From contig NZ_CP060828.1 in NCBI RefSeq assembly GCF_014489635.1, forward strand, positions 9,350,001 to 9,414,000: a DNA stretch of 64,000 bases, given 5' to 3'. Below the pieces are notes generated by a model that saw only the letters and a program-made list of their open reading frames with translations, was not told where the DNA came from and did no database searches. Positions 25,858-34,426 of the stretch are shown piece after piece (position 1 is the stretch's first letter; each line of letters opens with the position of its first letter). The DNA comes from Streptomyces roseirectus (GTDB lineage: Bacteria; Actinomycetota; Actinomycetes; Streptomycetales; Streptomycetaceae). A program made the position numbers and the translations under genes.

Positions 25858-25904
25858 CCCCCGCACTTCACGATTACTTGCACCTCACGAACGGACCCAC
25901 CCCG

Positions 25905-26160
25905 ATGAAGATCCTCCTGATCGGCGCCACCGGCATGATCGGCTCCCGCGTCGCGGCCGAGGCACGCTCCCGAGGCCACGAGGTCACCGCCGCGACCCGC
26001 TCCGCGACGGCTCCGACCCAGCCGGCCCCCTCCTCGCCGTCCACCGCTCCCTCGTCGAGGGCCTGCGGGCGTCCGACGTCCGCCGGCTCGTCGTCGGTGG
26101 CGCCGACAGCCTCAGGACCGCCTCCGGCCTCGACCGCGTCGCCCCCCGACTTCCAGATTG
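25905..26160 (+). pseudogene. NAD(P)-binding (NmrA/SDR-like) protein remnant
   Basis: It starts with ATG and a perfect dinucleotide loop, [20 protein letters not shown]. After about 33 residues the middle is missing and the frame shifts. A second frame continues with [24 protein letters not shown], as in atypical SDR epimerases, and then degenerates. MarR-type regulators often sit beside such reductases, and both are decayed here. Confidence 0.7.
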
Positions 26161-26460
26161 CGGGGCTGACCAGCGGTTCCCTGTCGGGAGGCTTGTGGTG
26201 GAGGGGCGGTTCCGTCCTGCGGCGTAGCGCCCTCACCCCCTTACACGCTCCACAGGGCCCGGATCCGGATGCCCAGAGCGAACTTTTTTCCCACGCGCCT
26301 CACCAGCGTGGGCAGTTCACTCTGTTCTCGCAGGTCACAAGTGGGGTTTGAGGGTGGGAAGTCCCGTCGGGAAAAGTTCCGTACGACGTCACGGAGCCGT
26401 GGTGGCCGGTGAACCAGTCGGCGACTCCCGGTCGGTCCCCGTGCAGTTGCCAGGTCAGCC

Positions 26461-27048
26461 GTGCGGTCCGTGAGACGCATCCGCCCCCGGTGGGCCGCTC
26501 GTATCGGTCTCCGGAACCACCGCGCACAAGGGGATTCATCGCGCATCTTCACCGGCACCGCGCTCGGTTCGGCTCTGGCCGCCGGCCTGCTTCTGGCGGC
26601 TCCGATCGCCGCACCCGCCTCGGCGCGCACAGACCCGTCGGACGGCCAGGGGCTGCGAGTGATGTCCGACGAGGAGTACACGCGGACCTTCGGCACACCC
26701 CGTGCCGCAGCGGAGAAGCTGCTCGTGGACCCGCCCCGGGAAGGCAACAGCAAGTTCGGCCGACGGTACTTCTCGGGGCCGCACAACATCCACGACCCCA
26801 AAGTGGTCAAGATCGTGACCAGCGAGCGCCCCGAGCAGAAGAAGGGGGCGCGCCGCGTCTACGGCGGTGTGCTCACCAACCGTCTCGGGGCGCTCCTGGC
26901 CCGGATCAAGGTGATCGTCCAGTACGACCACAAGACCGCGGACGGCGTCTACGAACTCGCCGACGACAGCCAGAAGATCGGCACCATCACGGCGTACTGC
27001 GAACGCGTCCCGCGCGACAAATGCCCCGACGCGGTCAACCAGACATGA
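26461..27048 (+). CDS. Secreted protein of unknown function
   Basis: The 195-residue protein has an arginine-rich N-terminus, a hydrophobic stretch GSALAAGLLLAAPIAAPASA and an Ala-x-Ala cleavage site near residue 54. The mature part is hydrophilic, with SDEEYTRTFGTPRAAAEKLL and KVIVQYDHKTADGVYELADD. It contains one Cys pair candidate near the C-terminus (YCERVPRDKC). The start is uncertain between two GTG codons at 26461 and 26470. No family is recognised. Confidence 0.55.
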   Translation: MRSVRRIRPRWAARIGLRNHRAQGDSSRIFTGTALGSALAAGLLLAAPIAAPASARTDPSDGQGLRVMSDEEYTRTFGTPRAAAEKLLVDPPREGNSKFGRRYFSGPHNIHDPKVVKIVTSERPEQKKGARRVYGGVLTNRLGALLARIKVIVQYDHKTADGVYELADDSQKIGTITAYCERVPRDKCPDAVNQT

Positions 27049-27950
27049 CGTCCCAACCTCGGACGAGACAAAGGAGCCGGTGCCGGTGCAGCACTGGGAC
27101 GACGCGGGGTTGACACGGCTCCAGGCCGCGCTAGTCCAGGACATCAGACAACCTTCCCCCTTCGCGCTGGCGGCCGCGCTACGGCAGGCCGTACAGCAGG
27201 TGTCCGATGATCCGGGGGCAGCGCCGGTCGGGGGTCATGACGGGCACGGCATTCCCGTCATGGCCCCGGATGCAGTGGAGCGGTACCTGGACAGTGGCCC
27301 GGCATTCGATCTCACCGACGCCCTCCACGCGGCAGTGGTCGGCCTGGATGTGTCCCTGCGCGCGGTACAACCCCTCGGACGCCACCGACCCGTACTGCTC
27401 ACAGGTCTTCGACCTGACCCACTGGTAGCCGCTCGGCGCCGCCTTGAACACTGGGCTGCTTCCCAAGCGTGGTGGTCAAACGAGAGCGGTGAACCTGAGC
27501 GGCACAGCGGCGAGTCGGCTCCCCGGTCCGACCGTCGCTGCCCCGCACTCGGGGCGGCGACGTAATAGTGCATCACCCATGGTGCGTCATTATTATTATC
27601 GGCCCCTCGCGGAGTCGGCTTGCGCCTGCCAGGAGTACTGGCGAACGCGGCTATGCGAACCTGCGGAATGGTTGAGCGTTCGGTGAGGTTGCCGAGCGGG
27701 CCCGACCGCGGTCAAGGCCAGTAGGGGTGTGACACCGGTAGGAGTCCGTGATCGATTGGTCGGAGTTTCTGTAACTGCCACGTGCCTCCAGGCGGCGGCC
27801 GAAGTACGGCCGTCTGCTGGCGGTGAGTCCTTCGGCGACTGACTGTGCAGTTCAAGCCCGCTGGCGCGTGAACCTGCGGGCCGTGTCTGCGTGGCGTCGA
27901 AGTGGCCGACAGCATCGGATGCCTGTGCGGCGAGGTCGGCCGTGCCCTGC
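27049..27950. other. Stretch without a confident gene
   Basis: About 900 bp. A plus frame from 27080 and a minus frame around 27179-27466 are both open, but neither has a convincing start or motif. A short AT-rich island (TCATTATTATTATC, about 27584) stands out from the GC-rich background. It may be the remains of deleted genes, as on both sides. Confidence 0.5.
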
Positions 27951-28574
27951 TCAGTGGTGGCGGGGGCGGGGCAGCAAGGCGAACGCGCTCTCTGCGATCG
28001 AGGTCAGGCGGTCGGGGCTGTGGCCGTACGCGCCTACGACATCGGTCCCGCGGATGACGGTCAGCAGAAGGTAGGCGAGGTCGTCGGGATCCGCGTCGGG
28101 GTCGATGTCGCCGTTGCGCTGCGCCGCTCGCACACACTCGGCCACCGCCGCCCGGACCACGGAGAAACAGTCGTTGGCCAGGCGTTTCACCTCGGCGTCG
28201 GAGGCGCCTATCTCCAGGGCCATCTTGGCGGCGAAGCAGGCCGCCCCCGCCCGGTCGGAGGCGGGGGGTACGTCGGCGGCGAGTGGCACCCCGTGGACGG
28301 CGCGGAGCAGGTATGCGTGCAGTCGTTCCAGGGCGCCCTCGTCCGGTCCGGCGAGCATCTGGCGCGGACCCTGCGCCAGCCGGGCGAAGTAGCCGGTCAT
28401 CGCCTCCAGCAGCACGCCGTGCTTGCCGTCGAACGCGCCGTAGAGGCTGCCGCGGCCCAGGCCGGTGGCGGCGCTGATGTCGTCGACACTCGTGCCGTTG
28501 TAGCCCGAGGCACGGAACTGCCGCTCGGCGGCATGCAGGACATGGTCGCGGTCGAAGCTTCGTGGTCTCGCCAT
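27951..28574 (-). CDS. TetR-family transcriptional regulator
   Basis: The 207-residue protein has an N-terminal helix-turn-helix, FDRDHVLHAAERQFRASGYN then VDDISAATGLGRGSLYGAF, and a TetR C-terminal domain of helical bundles. The ATG at 28574 gives the conserved MARPRSFD start. It diverges from a thioredoxin-reductase-like gene and an MFS pump gene and most likely represses them. A promoter with overlapping inverted repeat lies in the spacer. Confidence 0.92.
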   Translation of the reverse strand: MARPRSFDRDHVLHAAERQFRASGYNGTSVDDISAATGLGRGSLYGAFDGKHGVLLEAMTGYFARLAQGPRQMLAGPDEGALERLHAYLLRAVHGVPLAADVPPASDRAGAACFAAKMALEIGASDAEVKRLANDCFSVVRAAVAECVRAAQRNGDIDPDADPDDLAYLLLTVIRGTDVVGAYGHSPDRLTSIAESAFALLPRPRHH

Positions 28575-28603
28575 ACATCGAAGGTAAAGCCGACCCACCC
28601 TTC

Positions 28604-28647
28604 TTGACAACTCAGTACAGAACAGCCTAGGTTTCTTACTGTTCAGT
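28604..28647 (+). promoter_or_regulatory. Promoter with overlapping TetR operator
   Basis: TTGACA at 28604-28609 is a consensus -35 element, with CTAGGT/TAGGTT 17-18 bp later as -10. Overlapping it, ACAGAACAG (28617-28625) and CTGTTCAGT (28639-28647) form an inverted repeat with one mismatch. The direction fits the oxidoreductase-MFS unit. The leader to the first start is about 245 nt. Confidence 0.6.
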
Positions 28648-28881
28648 CCATAACGGTCCTGAGCTCGCCGGACAGGCTGCGTGCACGCCTGGCGCGGTTG
28701 AGGGCAATCCATGCCTTTGCGCTCCTCCGCGCCGCCCGGCATTGCGACGCCTTCCAGGCCGTCCCGAGCAAACCGGGGCCGGACTCTCCACAACAGCCCA
28801 CGACGGTCGCCGACCACTTTCTGGGCTGTCTGAACAGCTGCCCCCCTGCAACCACCCAGAACTCGAAGGGTTGACCGAACC

Positions 28882-29928
28882 ATGACTGACAAGGAAAAGC
28901 AGGAGGCCATGGCTGTGACCACTCCTCCGTACGCGAGCGACGCACTGGCCGAGGGGACCGCCGACGCGGTGGTGATCGGCGGGGGCGCCGCAGGGCTGAA
29001 CGGTGCACTGATCCTCGCCCGCTCCCGCCGTTCGGTCGTCGTGATCGACAGCGGCGCCCCGCGCAACGCGCCTGCGGAGGCCGTGCACGGCCTCATCGCC
29101 CTGGACGGCACCCCGCCGTCCGAGATCCTCCGGCGGGGCCGGGAGCAGGTGCGCCAGTACGGTGGACGCGTCGTCCACGGCGATGTGGTCTCGGCCGAGC
29201 CTGCCGCCCCGTCGGCAGACGGGGACCTGCGGTTCACCGTCACCCTGGCCGACGGCCGCCGCATCACCGCCCGCCGCGTCCTGGTGGCCACCGGCCTGAA
29301 GGATGTGCTCCCGGAGGTGCCCGGGCTGGCCGGGCACTGGGGGGACAGTGTGGTGCACTGCCCGTACTGCCACGGCTGGGAAGTGCGCGATGAGCCCATC
29401 GGCATCCTCGCCACCGGTCCGGCCTCCATCGGCCACGCGTATCTGTTCCGCCAGCTGACCGAGGACCTGATCTACTTCACCCACGGCACCGACCTCGATC
29501 AGGACAGCCGCGCCCGCTTCGCCGCCCGCGGCATCCGCGTCATCGACACCCCTGTCGCCGAGGTCGTCGACGACGAGGACGGTGCCCTCGCCGGAGTGCG
29601 CCTGGCCGACGGGCAGGTCGTGGCCCGCCGCGTTCTCGCGGTCGCCCCGCAGATGCAGGCCCGCACCCAGGGCCTGGAGGGTCTGGGCCTGCCGGTGCAG
29701 GACCTGCCGAACATGGCCCGCGGTTTCGCCTCCGGTATCGCCGGCGTCACCGAGGTGCCGGGTGTGTGGGTGGCCGGCAATGTCACCGATCCGGTCGCCC
29801 AGGTCGGGGCCTCCGCAGCGGCCGGCGCACTGGCCGGCGCCGACATCAACAGGATGCTGGCCATCGCGGACACCGACGCCGCCCTCCAAAAGATCGCCGA
29901 GGCAAGCCCCAAAGCGGCCACACGATGA
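28882..29928 (+). CDS. Thioredoxin-reductase-like FAD oxidoreductase
   Basis: The 348-residue protein has an FAD loop VVIGGGAAGLNGAL, a CPYCHGWE redox motif near residue 158, and the C-terminal FAD segment VWVAGNVTDPVAQVGASAAAG. This is the TrxB fold with a CxxC disulfide. Similar proteins in actinomycetes reduce disulfides or act in antibiotic dithiol chemistry. Next to an MFS pump and a TetR it may belong to a detoxification unit. The start is ATG 28882; an in-frame ATG at 28909 is an alternative. Confidence 0.88.
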   Translation: MTDKEKQEAMAVTTPPYASDALAEGTADAVVIGGGAAGLNGALILARSRRSVVVIDSGAPRNAPAEAVHGLIALDGTPPSEILRRGREQVRQYGGRVVHGDVVSAEPAAPSADGDLRFTVTLADGRRITARRVLVATGLKDVLPEVPGLAGHWGDSVVHCPYCHGWEVRDEPIGILATGPASIGHAYLFRQLTEDLIYFTHGTDLDQDSRARFAARGIRVIDTPVAEVVDDEDGALAGVRLADGQVVARRVLAVAPQMQARTQGLEGLGLPVQDLPNMARGFASGIAGVTEVPGVWVAGNVTDPVAQVGASAAAGALAGADINRMLAIADTDAALQKIAEASPKAATR

Positions 29929-29942
29929 TCTCGAAGCCCTGA
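29927..29942. repeat. 16-bp direct repeat, left copy
   Basis: GATCTCGAAGCCCTGA overlaps the stop of the oxidoreductase gene. It recurs with one mismatch at 31668-31683, so the pair brackets the MFS gene exactly. Confidence 0.6.
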
Positions 29943-30020
29943 TATCTCAGCCCGTCATCCTCGCCTCACGGGCAGTTGAGTGATTCCGCTCGTCCGCCCC
30001 GTCCCTCTCCGGAGCTATTG

Positions 30021-31637
30021 ATGTCCTTCCTTGCGAACACCCCCGTGGAGAAAATGTCCGGGCCTTACGCGCGGCGCTGGTGGGCGCTGCTCGTGCTGTG
30101 TCTGAGCCTGCTGATCACGGTGATGGCGAACACGTCGCTGATCGTCGCCGCCCCCGACATGACCACCGACCTGGGCCTGAGCAGCAGTGATCTGCAGTGG
30201 GTCGTCGACAGCTACACCGTTCCGTACGCGGCGCTGATGCTGGTGCTGGGCGCGATCGGCGACAAGTACAGCCGGCGCGGCGCGCTGGTGCTGGGTCTGC
30301 TGGTCTTCGCCGGCGGTTCGGTGATGGGGAGCGTGGTCGACGAGACCTCGCTGGTCATCGTGGCCCGCGCGATCATGGGTGTCGGTGCCGCGGTCGTGAT
30401 GCCGGCCACGCTGTCGCTGGTGGTCGCGACCTTCCCCCGGAGCGAGCGGGCCAAGGCCATCACCGCCTGGGCCGCGACGTCCGGGGTGGCGGTGGCCGTC
30501 GGCCCGCTGGTCTCCGGCTGGCTGCTGGAGGACCACGCCTGGGGCTCGACCTTCCTGATCAACGTGCCGATCGCCCTCCTCGCCGTGGTCGGCGCGCTCG
30601 CCCTGGTACCGCCGTCCAAGGCGGAGGGCATGGGCCGGATCGACTACGTCGGCGGTCTGCTGTCGATCGTCACCGTCGGCTCCCTGATCTACGCCGCTAT
30701 CGAGGGCCCGCACTCCGGCTGGGGCGTCGGACCTGTCACCGCCGCCGTGGTCGCCGGGGTGGGTCTGGTCGCCTTCGTCACCTGGGAACTGCGGCACCCG
30801 CACCCGATGCTGGACGTCCGCAAGTTCGCGCTGCGGCCCTTCACCGGCTCGATGCTCGCGGTGATGTTCTTCTTCTTCGGTATGTTCGCCGTGATCTACT
30901 ACGCGACGCAGTTCCTGCAGTTCGTCCTCGGCTACGGCGCCCTGGACACGGGTGTACGGCTGCTGCCGCTGGGCGGTGCGGTGTTCCTCGGGTCCGCGCT
31001 GACCGGGATGCTCACCCCGAAGCTGGGGGTGAAGGTGATGGTCGTGACCGGCCTGGCCATCGGCACGGCGGGCATGTTCCTGCTCACCCAGATCGACCAG
31101 GGGTCGACGTACGGGGACTTCCTGGTGCCGCTGATGATGCTGGGCCTCGCGCTCGGACTGGCTATCTCCCCGGCGACCGACACCATCATGGGCTCCTTCC
31201 CCGAATCCGAGCTGGGCGTCGGCGGCGGTGTCAACGACACCGCGCTCGAACTGGGTGGCGCGCTGGGCATCGCGGTGCTGGGCTCGCTGCTGGGCACCGC
31301 CTACCGGGACGAGCTGACCGACCTGGTGGGCAACCGGCTCCCGGCCGAGGCGATGGAGACCGCCAAGGACTCGGTCGGCGCCGGCCTGGCCGTCGCGCAG
31401 CGGGTCGCGCAGGATCCCTCCGCCGGGCCCCAGCAGGCCCAGGCCGCCGTGGACGCCGTCCACCAGGCATTCGCCCACGGCGTCGCCCAGACCAGCCTCA
31501 TCGGCGGGATCATCATGGCCGCCGGAACACTGATCGTCCTCGCGGTCCTGCCGGGTCGGCGCGGGTTCGCGAAGCAGAACGCCGAGCCGAGGGTCGTGAC
31601 GGCGGCGAACGAGGCGGCGACTGTGCGGGGGGTGTGA
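30021..31637 (+). CDS. MFS drug:H+ antiporter, DHA2 family (14 TM)
   Basis: The 538-residue protein has about 14 hydrophobic helices. WVVDSYTVPYAALMLVLGAIGDKYSRRG is the motif A region and GVGAAVVMPATLSLV the motif C-like antiporter region. The ATG at 30021 is chosen for the GGAG six bases upstream. It lies 92 bp after the thioredoxin-reductase-like gene and is probably co-regulated by the divergent TetR. Efflux of a toxic compound is the usual role of this family. Confidence 0.92.
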   Translation: MSFLANTPVEKMSGPYARRWWALLVLCLSLLITVMANTSLIVAAPDMTTDLGLSSSDLQWVVDSYTVPYAALMLVLGAIGDKYSRRGALVLGLLVFAGGSVMGSVVDETSLVIVARAIMGVGAAVVMPATLSLVVATFPRSERAKAITAWAATSGVAVAVGPLVSGWLLEDHAWGSTFLINVPIALLAVVGALALVPPSKAEGMGRIDYVGGLLSIVTVGSLIYAAIEGPHSGWGVGPVTAAVVAGVGLVAFVTWELRHPHPMLDVRKFALRPFTGSMLAVMFFFFGMFAVIYYATQFLQFVLGYGALDTGVRLLPLGGAVFLGSALTGMLTPKLGVKVMVVTGLAIGTAGMFLLTQIDQGSTYGDFLVPLMMLGLALGLAISPATDTIMGSFPESELGVGGGVNDTALELGGALGIAVLGSLLGTAYRDELTDLVGNRLPAEAMETAKDSVGAGLAVAQRVAQDPSAGPQQAQAAVDAVHQAFAHGVAQTSLIGGIIMAAGTLIVLAVLPGRRGFAKQNAEPRVVTAANEAATVRGV

Positions 31638-31667
31638 CCCAGATACGCGTCAAAGGGGCAATGAGTT

Positions 31668-31683
31668 GATCTTGAAGCCCTGA
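31668..31683. repeat. 16-bp direct repeat, right copy
   Basis: GATCTTGAAGCCCTGA repeats the sequence at 29927-29942 with one mismatch. It lies between the MFS stop and the end of a serine recombinase gene. Confidence 0.6.
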
Positions 31684-31705
31684 CGGGCAGCCGGAGTGCC
31701 CCGGG

Positions 31706-32497
31706 TTACACGGTCTCTTCGGCGGTGAGGGCGCGGGCCGGGCGGGGGCTGGGGAGCTCACCGGCCTTGAGGGCGGCGAAGTCGGCGTGCGCGGCCTTGA
31801 CGGCTTCGGGGTACGCCTCGCGCTCGGCATGCTCGGCGAGCGCCCGGTAGATGCTGGCGACGGAGGGGTGCTGTCCCTTGCGCTTGCCGGTGGGGATGAT
31901 CAGGTCGGGCTGTATCTGCTCGACGGACTCGCCGTTCGCCCGTCTGCGGAGCACAGTGTGCAGCATGTCCTCGGTGATGACCGGCGGTCGGCCGCCGTGC
32001 TTGCCCTTGCGGGCCGCGGTGTCGAGGTATTCGAGCGTGGATTCGCGGATGTTCTCCCGCTCGGTCTTCGCCATCGCCGCGAAGAACGAGAACAGCAGCT
32101 TGCCGGGACCGGTGGAGTCGTAGATCCCGGGCAGGGGCCCGGTGAGCATCTCCAGGACCAAGCCGTGGGCGGTGAGGTGGTCGGCGAGCGCCGTCAGCTC
32201 GGCGGCGTCGCGGCCGAGCCGCTTCAACTCGTGGACGGTGAAGATGACCCGGCAGTGCGGGGCGTGCGCTTTGACCTCCTGCGCCGTCCTCAGCGCCTCC
32301 TCGAACTTCGGGCGGCCCCGTACCCGGGTGCTGATCTTCTCGCTGAAGATCTTGTCGCGGGGGATGCCGTGCTTGCTGAGCGCGTCGAGCTGGGAGTCGA
32401 GTTCCTGCCCGGGCGTCGAGCAGCGGGCGTACCCGATGCGGATGTCCGCACTCGGCAGGTCCGGGTCGATCGGCGCCGGCGGCGAGGTGCCGGGCCG
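31706..32497 (-). pseudogene. Serine recombinase (resolvase/invertase) lacking a normal start
   Basis: The frame reads a complete resolvase catalytic domain. IRIGYARCSTPGQELDSQL holds the nucleophilic Ser, RVIFTVHELKRLGRDAAELTALADHL carries the arginine region, and LLFSFFAAMAKTERENI is the E-helix. A C-terminal HTH follows, with GKHGGRPPVIT and GESVEQIQPDLI. No ATG or GTG lies between the upstream stop at 32498 and the catalytic Ser. The first standard start is TTG at 32227, after the active site. The gene has lost its start or is translated from a non-standard codon, so it is probably inactive. It likely resolved a plasmid or transposon. Confidence 0.7.
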
Positions 32498-32989
32498 TCA
32501 GGATCGGCCCGGTCCGCGGTCGGCGGGCGTGGGCACCCGCAGCGCCTTCTTCAGCCGGGGCACCAGGGTGAAGCGGCCGGTGCGGTAGGCGGAGGCGACC
32601 GCGCCGCCGCGCGAGCGGCAGGGTGAGCCGGGCTGTGCACCACACTCTTTTGAGCGAGAACGGGTTCTGCGAATGAATCCGGATGCGGCGGCGGCCTGGC
32701 GGCCCGTTTCTGATCTTGCTCGCGCAAAGGACCGTTTGTGCGAGGCTCCTTGCGTGGCTCAGGCGGTACGGTGCAGCGACGGCTCAAGAACGGCGTAGCC
32801 TTCGCACCGCGTCACCGAGCGCTGCGGTTTCAGAAGATTCTCTCGGCCTGCTTGGTCTGCTCGCGGGTCTGCAACGTGGTGCGTGTGGGACAGGACGCGT
32901 GGGCCGGGGTCGGTTCCGGGCGACAGGATTGAGCAGCGGCCCGGCTGGCGCGGTCGCGGGCCGGGCCGCTGTGAGGGGAAGGAGCCGGG
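32498..32989. other. Remnant-rich stretch without an intact gene
   Basis: Minus-strand reading from about 32630 gives GGAVASAYRTGRFTLVPRL and a stop, a protein tail of unknown origin directly before the recombinase. The rest to 32989 shows no recognisable gene. It is probably eroded mobile DNA. Confidence 0.4.
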
Positions 32990-33355
32990 TCAGAAGGAGT
33001 AGGGCCCGAACCGGCCCCACATGATGACCGCGGCGACGACGAGCAGGATCGCGTTGAACCCGATTGCCTGTGGTTCCTTGCGGCGGGCGTGGAGTCCCAT
33101 GGCCAGGACAATGATCACAGCCGGGCCGGTGGCGGCAAGCGGCGTGAGCACAGTGGCGATGGCGAAGGCACCCGGCAGGATCATCCCCAGGCCGCTGGCG
33201 AATTCGGCGACGCCGATCAGACGCACCGCGGGTGTGGGGACGTCACTGACCCAGGGCGGCTGGGATATGAGCTTGTCCCGGGGCTGGGTGGCCCTCAGGA
33301 CGCCCGCAGCCACGAACATCGCGGAGAGGACGCCCTGCGGGATCCACAGGAACAC
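32990..33355 (-). CDS. DoxX-like membrane protein
   Basis: The 121-residue protein has four hydrophobic segments and the DoxX-family pattern VRLIGVAEFASGLGMILPG near residue 45. The GTG start gives VFLWIPQGVLSAMFVAAG. DoxX-like proteins are linked to thiol or redox stress in some bacteria, but most are uncharacterised. It sits downstream of an atypical SDR gene in the same direction. Confidence 0.8.
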   Translation of the reverse strand: MFLWIPQGVLSAMFVAAGVLRATQPRDKLISQPPWVSDVPTPAVRLIGVAEFASGLGMILPGAFAIATVLTPLAATGPAVIIVLAMGLHARRKEPQAIGFNAILLVVAAVIMWGRFGPYSF

Positions 33356-33444
33356 GTTTATCGGAGCGGGAACCTTCTTCTTCGGTGGCGCCGGGGCGGA
33401 GAACGCCGCGGCGGTTCAGCATTGGGCGGAGGGAGCCCTGGGCG

Positions 33445-34119
33445 TCAGACGGGGAAGACGCGCTCGGCTTCGTCGCGTTGGGTGTGCAGGTCCCAGTAGA
33501 GCGGGGCGATGTCCTCGGCCTCGGCGGTCGGGACTCCGGGAGGGCCGCCCGCGCCGATCCACGCGCCGATGGCGACGTGCGCGGCCTGGATACCGCTGCC
33601 GGCCAGCTCCTTGTGCAGGTTGAGCACCCAGTTGCGCAGCCCCGCCTGGGCGGGGTTGACGTTGCCGAGCATCGGGACGGGATCGATCGAGCCGGCGCCG
33701 TTGGTGAAGAGCAGGGTGCCCGCGCCGGCCTCGCGCATCGCGGGCAGGACGGCCTGGGTGGCGGTGATGGCGCTGTAGAGCAGGAGGTCGAACCATCCCT
33801 GCACATCGGAGGGGCCGATCTGGGACGGGGAGGTGAGGTTCACGGAGTCGATGGCCGGAGCGGGGGAGTGCTCCAGGACGTCGATGCCGCCGAACCGGCT
33901 GGCGGCGTCCTTGAGGGCCTGGGTCAGCGCGTCGTGGTCGAGCACGTCTGCCGGGAACGCGGCGGTGCTGATGCCCTCGGCGGTGAGCTGGGCGACGAGG
34001 TCGTCGAGCTTGGCGCGGTTGCGGGCGATGAGGGCGACGTCGTAGCCGCGGGAGCCGAAGGTGCGGGCGATGGCGAGGCCCATTCCGGGGCCGGCTCCGA
34101 CGATGGCGATGCTGGGCAT
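33445..34119 (-). CDS. Atypical short-chain dehydrogenase
   Basis: The 224-residue protein has the cofactor loop IVGAGPGMGLAIARTFG and NAD-binding features of the SDR fold, and TLLFTNGAGSIDP at the position of the catalytic serine strand. The usual YxxxK is missing: the equivalent segment reads NVNPAQAGLRNW. It may therefore act as a regulator or a non-classical reductase. It starts ATG at 34119, 45 bp after the scar of a quinone oxidoreductase gene that was probably its operon partner. Confidence 0.8.
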   Translation of the reverse strand: MPSIAIVGAGPGMGLAIARTFGSRGYDVALIARNRAKLDDLVAQLTAEGISTAAFPADVLDHDALTQALKDAASRFGGIDVLEHSPAPAIDSVNLTSPSQIGPSDVQGWFDLLLYSAITATQAVLPAMREAGAGTLLFTNGAGSIDPVPMLGNVNPAQAGLRNWVLNLHKELAGSGIQAAHVAIGAWIGAGGPPGVPTAEAEDIAPLYWDLHTQRDEAERVFPV

Positions 34120-34164
34120 GGTTGCTGTCCTTTGCGGGGGTGGGTCTTGGGGGTACGGCGGGGG

Positions 34165-34292
34165 TCAGGCGATGGTGATGGCGATCTTGCCGAGGGTGCC
34201 GCCGCCGAACGCGGCGAAGGTCTCGGGGGCGCGCTCCAGGTCGAACCCATTCACCGAGGCCGCAGCCACCTTCACCAGCAGCTCACCGGCCT
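34165..34292 (-). pseudogene. Zinc-type quinone oxidoreductase, internal deletion scar
   Basis: A 42-codon frame joins the N-terminal family segment EAGELLVKVAAASVNGFD directly to the C-terminal segment APETFAAFGGGTLGKIAITIA and stops at 34165. In intact MDR quinone reductases these parts are about 250 residues apart. The core has been deleted precisely and the start is also gone. Confidence 0.75.
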
Positions 34293-34334
34293 CTGATCAT
34301 CAACTCCTGACAGTCCGACCAATCAATCTGGGAC

Positions 34335-34364
34335 GGCCTTTCCGGTTTCCGATTCGGAAAGGCC
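34335..34364. promoter_or_regulatory. 10-bp perfect inverted repeat in the divergent spacer
   Basis: GGCCTTTCCG (34335-34344) and CGGAAAGGCC (34355-34364) flank a 10-nt spacer. It lies between the leftward SDR unit and the rightward TetR gene and could be an operator or a leftover terminator. Confidence 0.45.
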
Positions 34365-34396
34365 CATCCGGTTCTGCTTGCCCAGCGTAACACCAA

Positions 34397-34418
34397 AACT
34401 GGATGGGGCATTCCAGTT
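34397..34418. promoter_or_regulatory. TetR operator candidate
   Basis: A 22-bp inverted repeat has arms AACTGGA and TCCAGTT separated by 8 bases. It ends nine bases before the TetR start codon at 34427, so a bound repressor would cover the promoter of its own gene. Confidence 0.6.
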
Positions 34419-34426
34419 CGGTTAGA

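Noticed and set aside
26241..26460. Possible minus-strand gene fragments before the secreted protein
   Set aside because: Two frames look partly protein-like, but neither has a start, and the hairpin CCCACGC/GCGTGGG there is followed by A, not T.
27179..27466. Minus-strand 95-residue frame with several cysteines
   Set aside because: It reads somewhat like a small secreted protein but has only a TTG start, no signal peptide and an overlapping plus frame of equal quality.
28643..29008. Minus-strand frame in the oxidoreductase leader
   Set aside because: It overlaps the start of the FAD oxidoreductase and shows no recognisable domain; the stretch is better read as a promoter leader.
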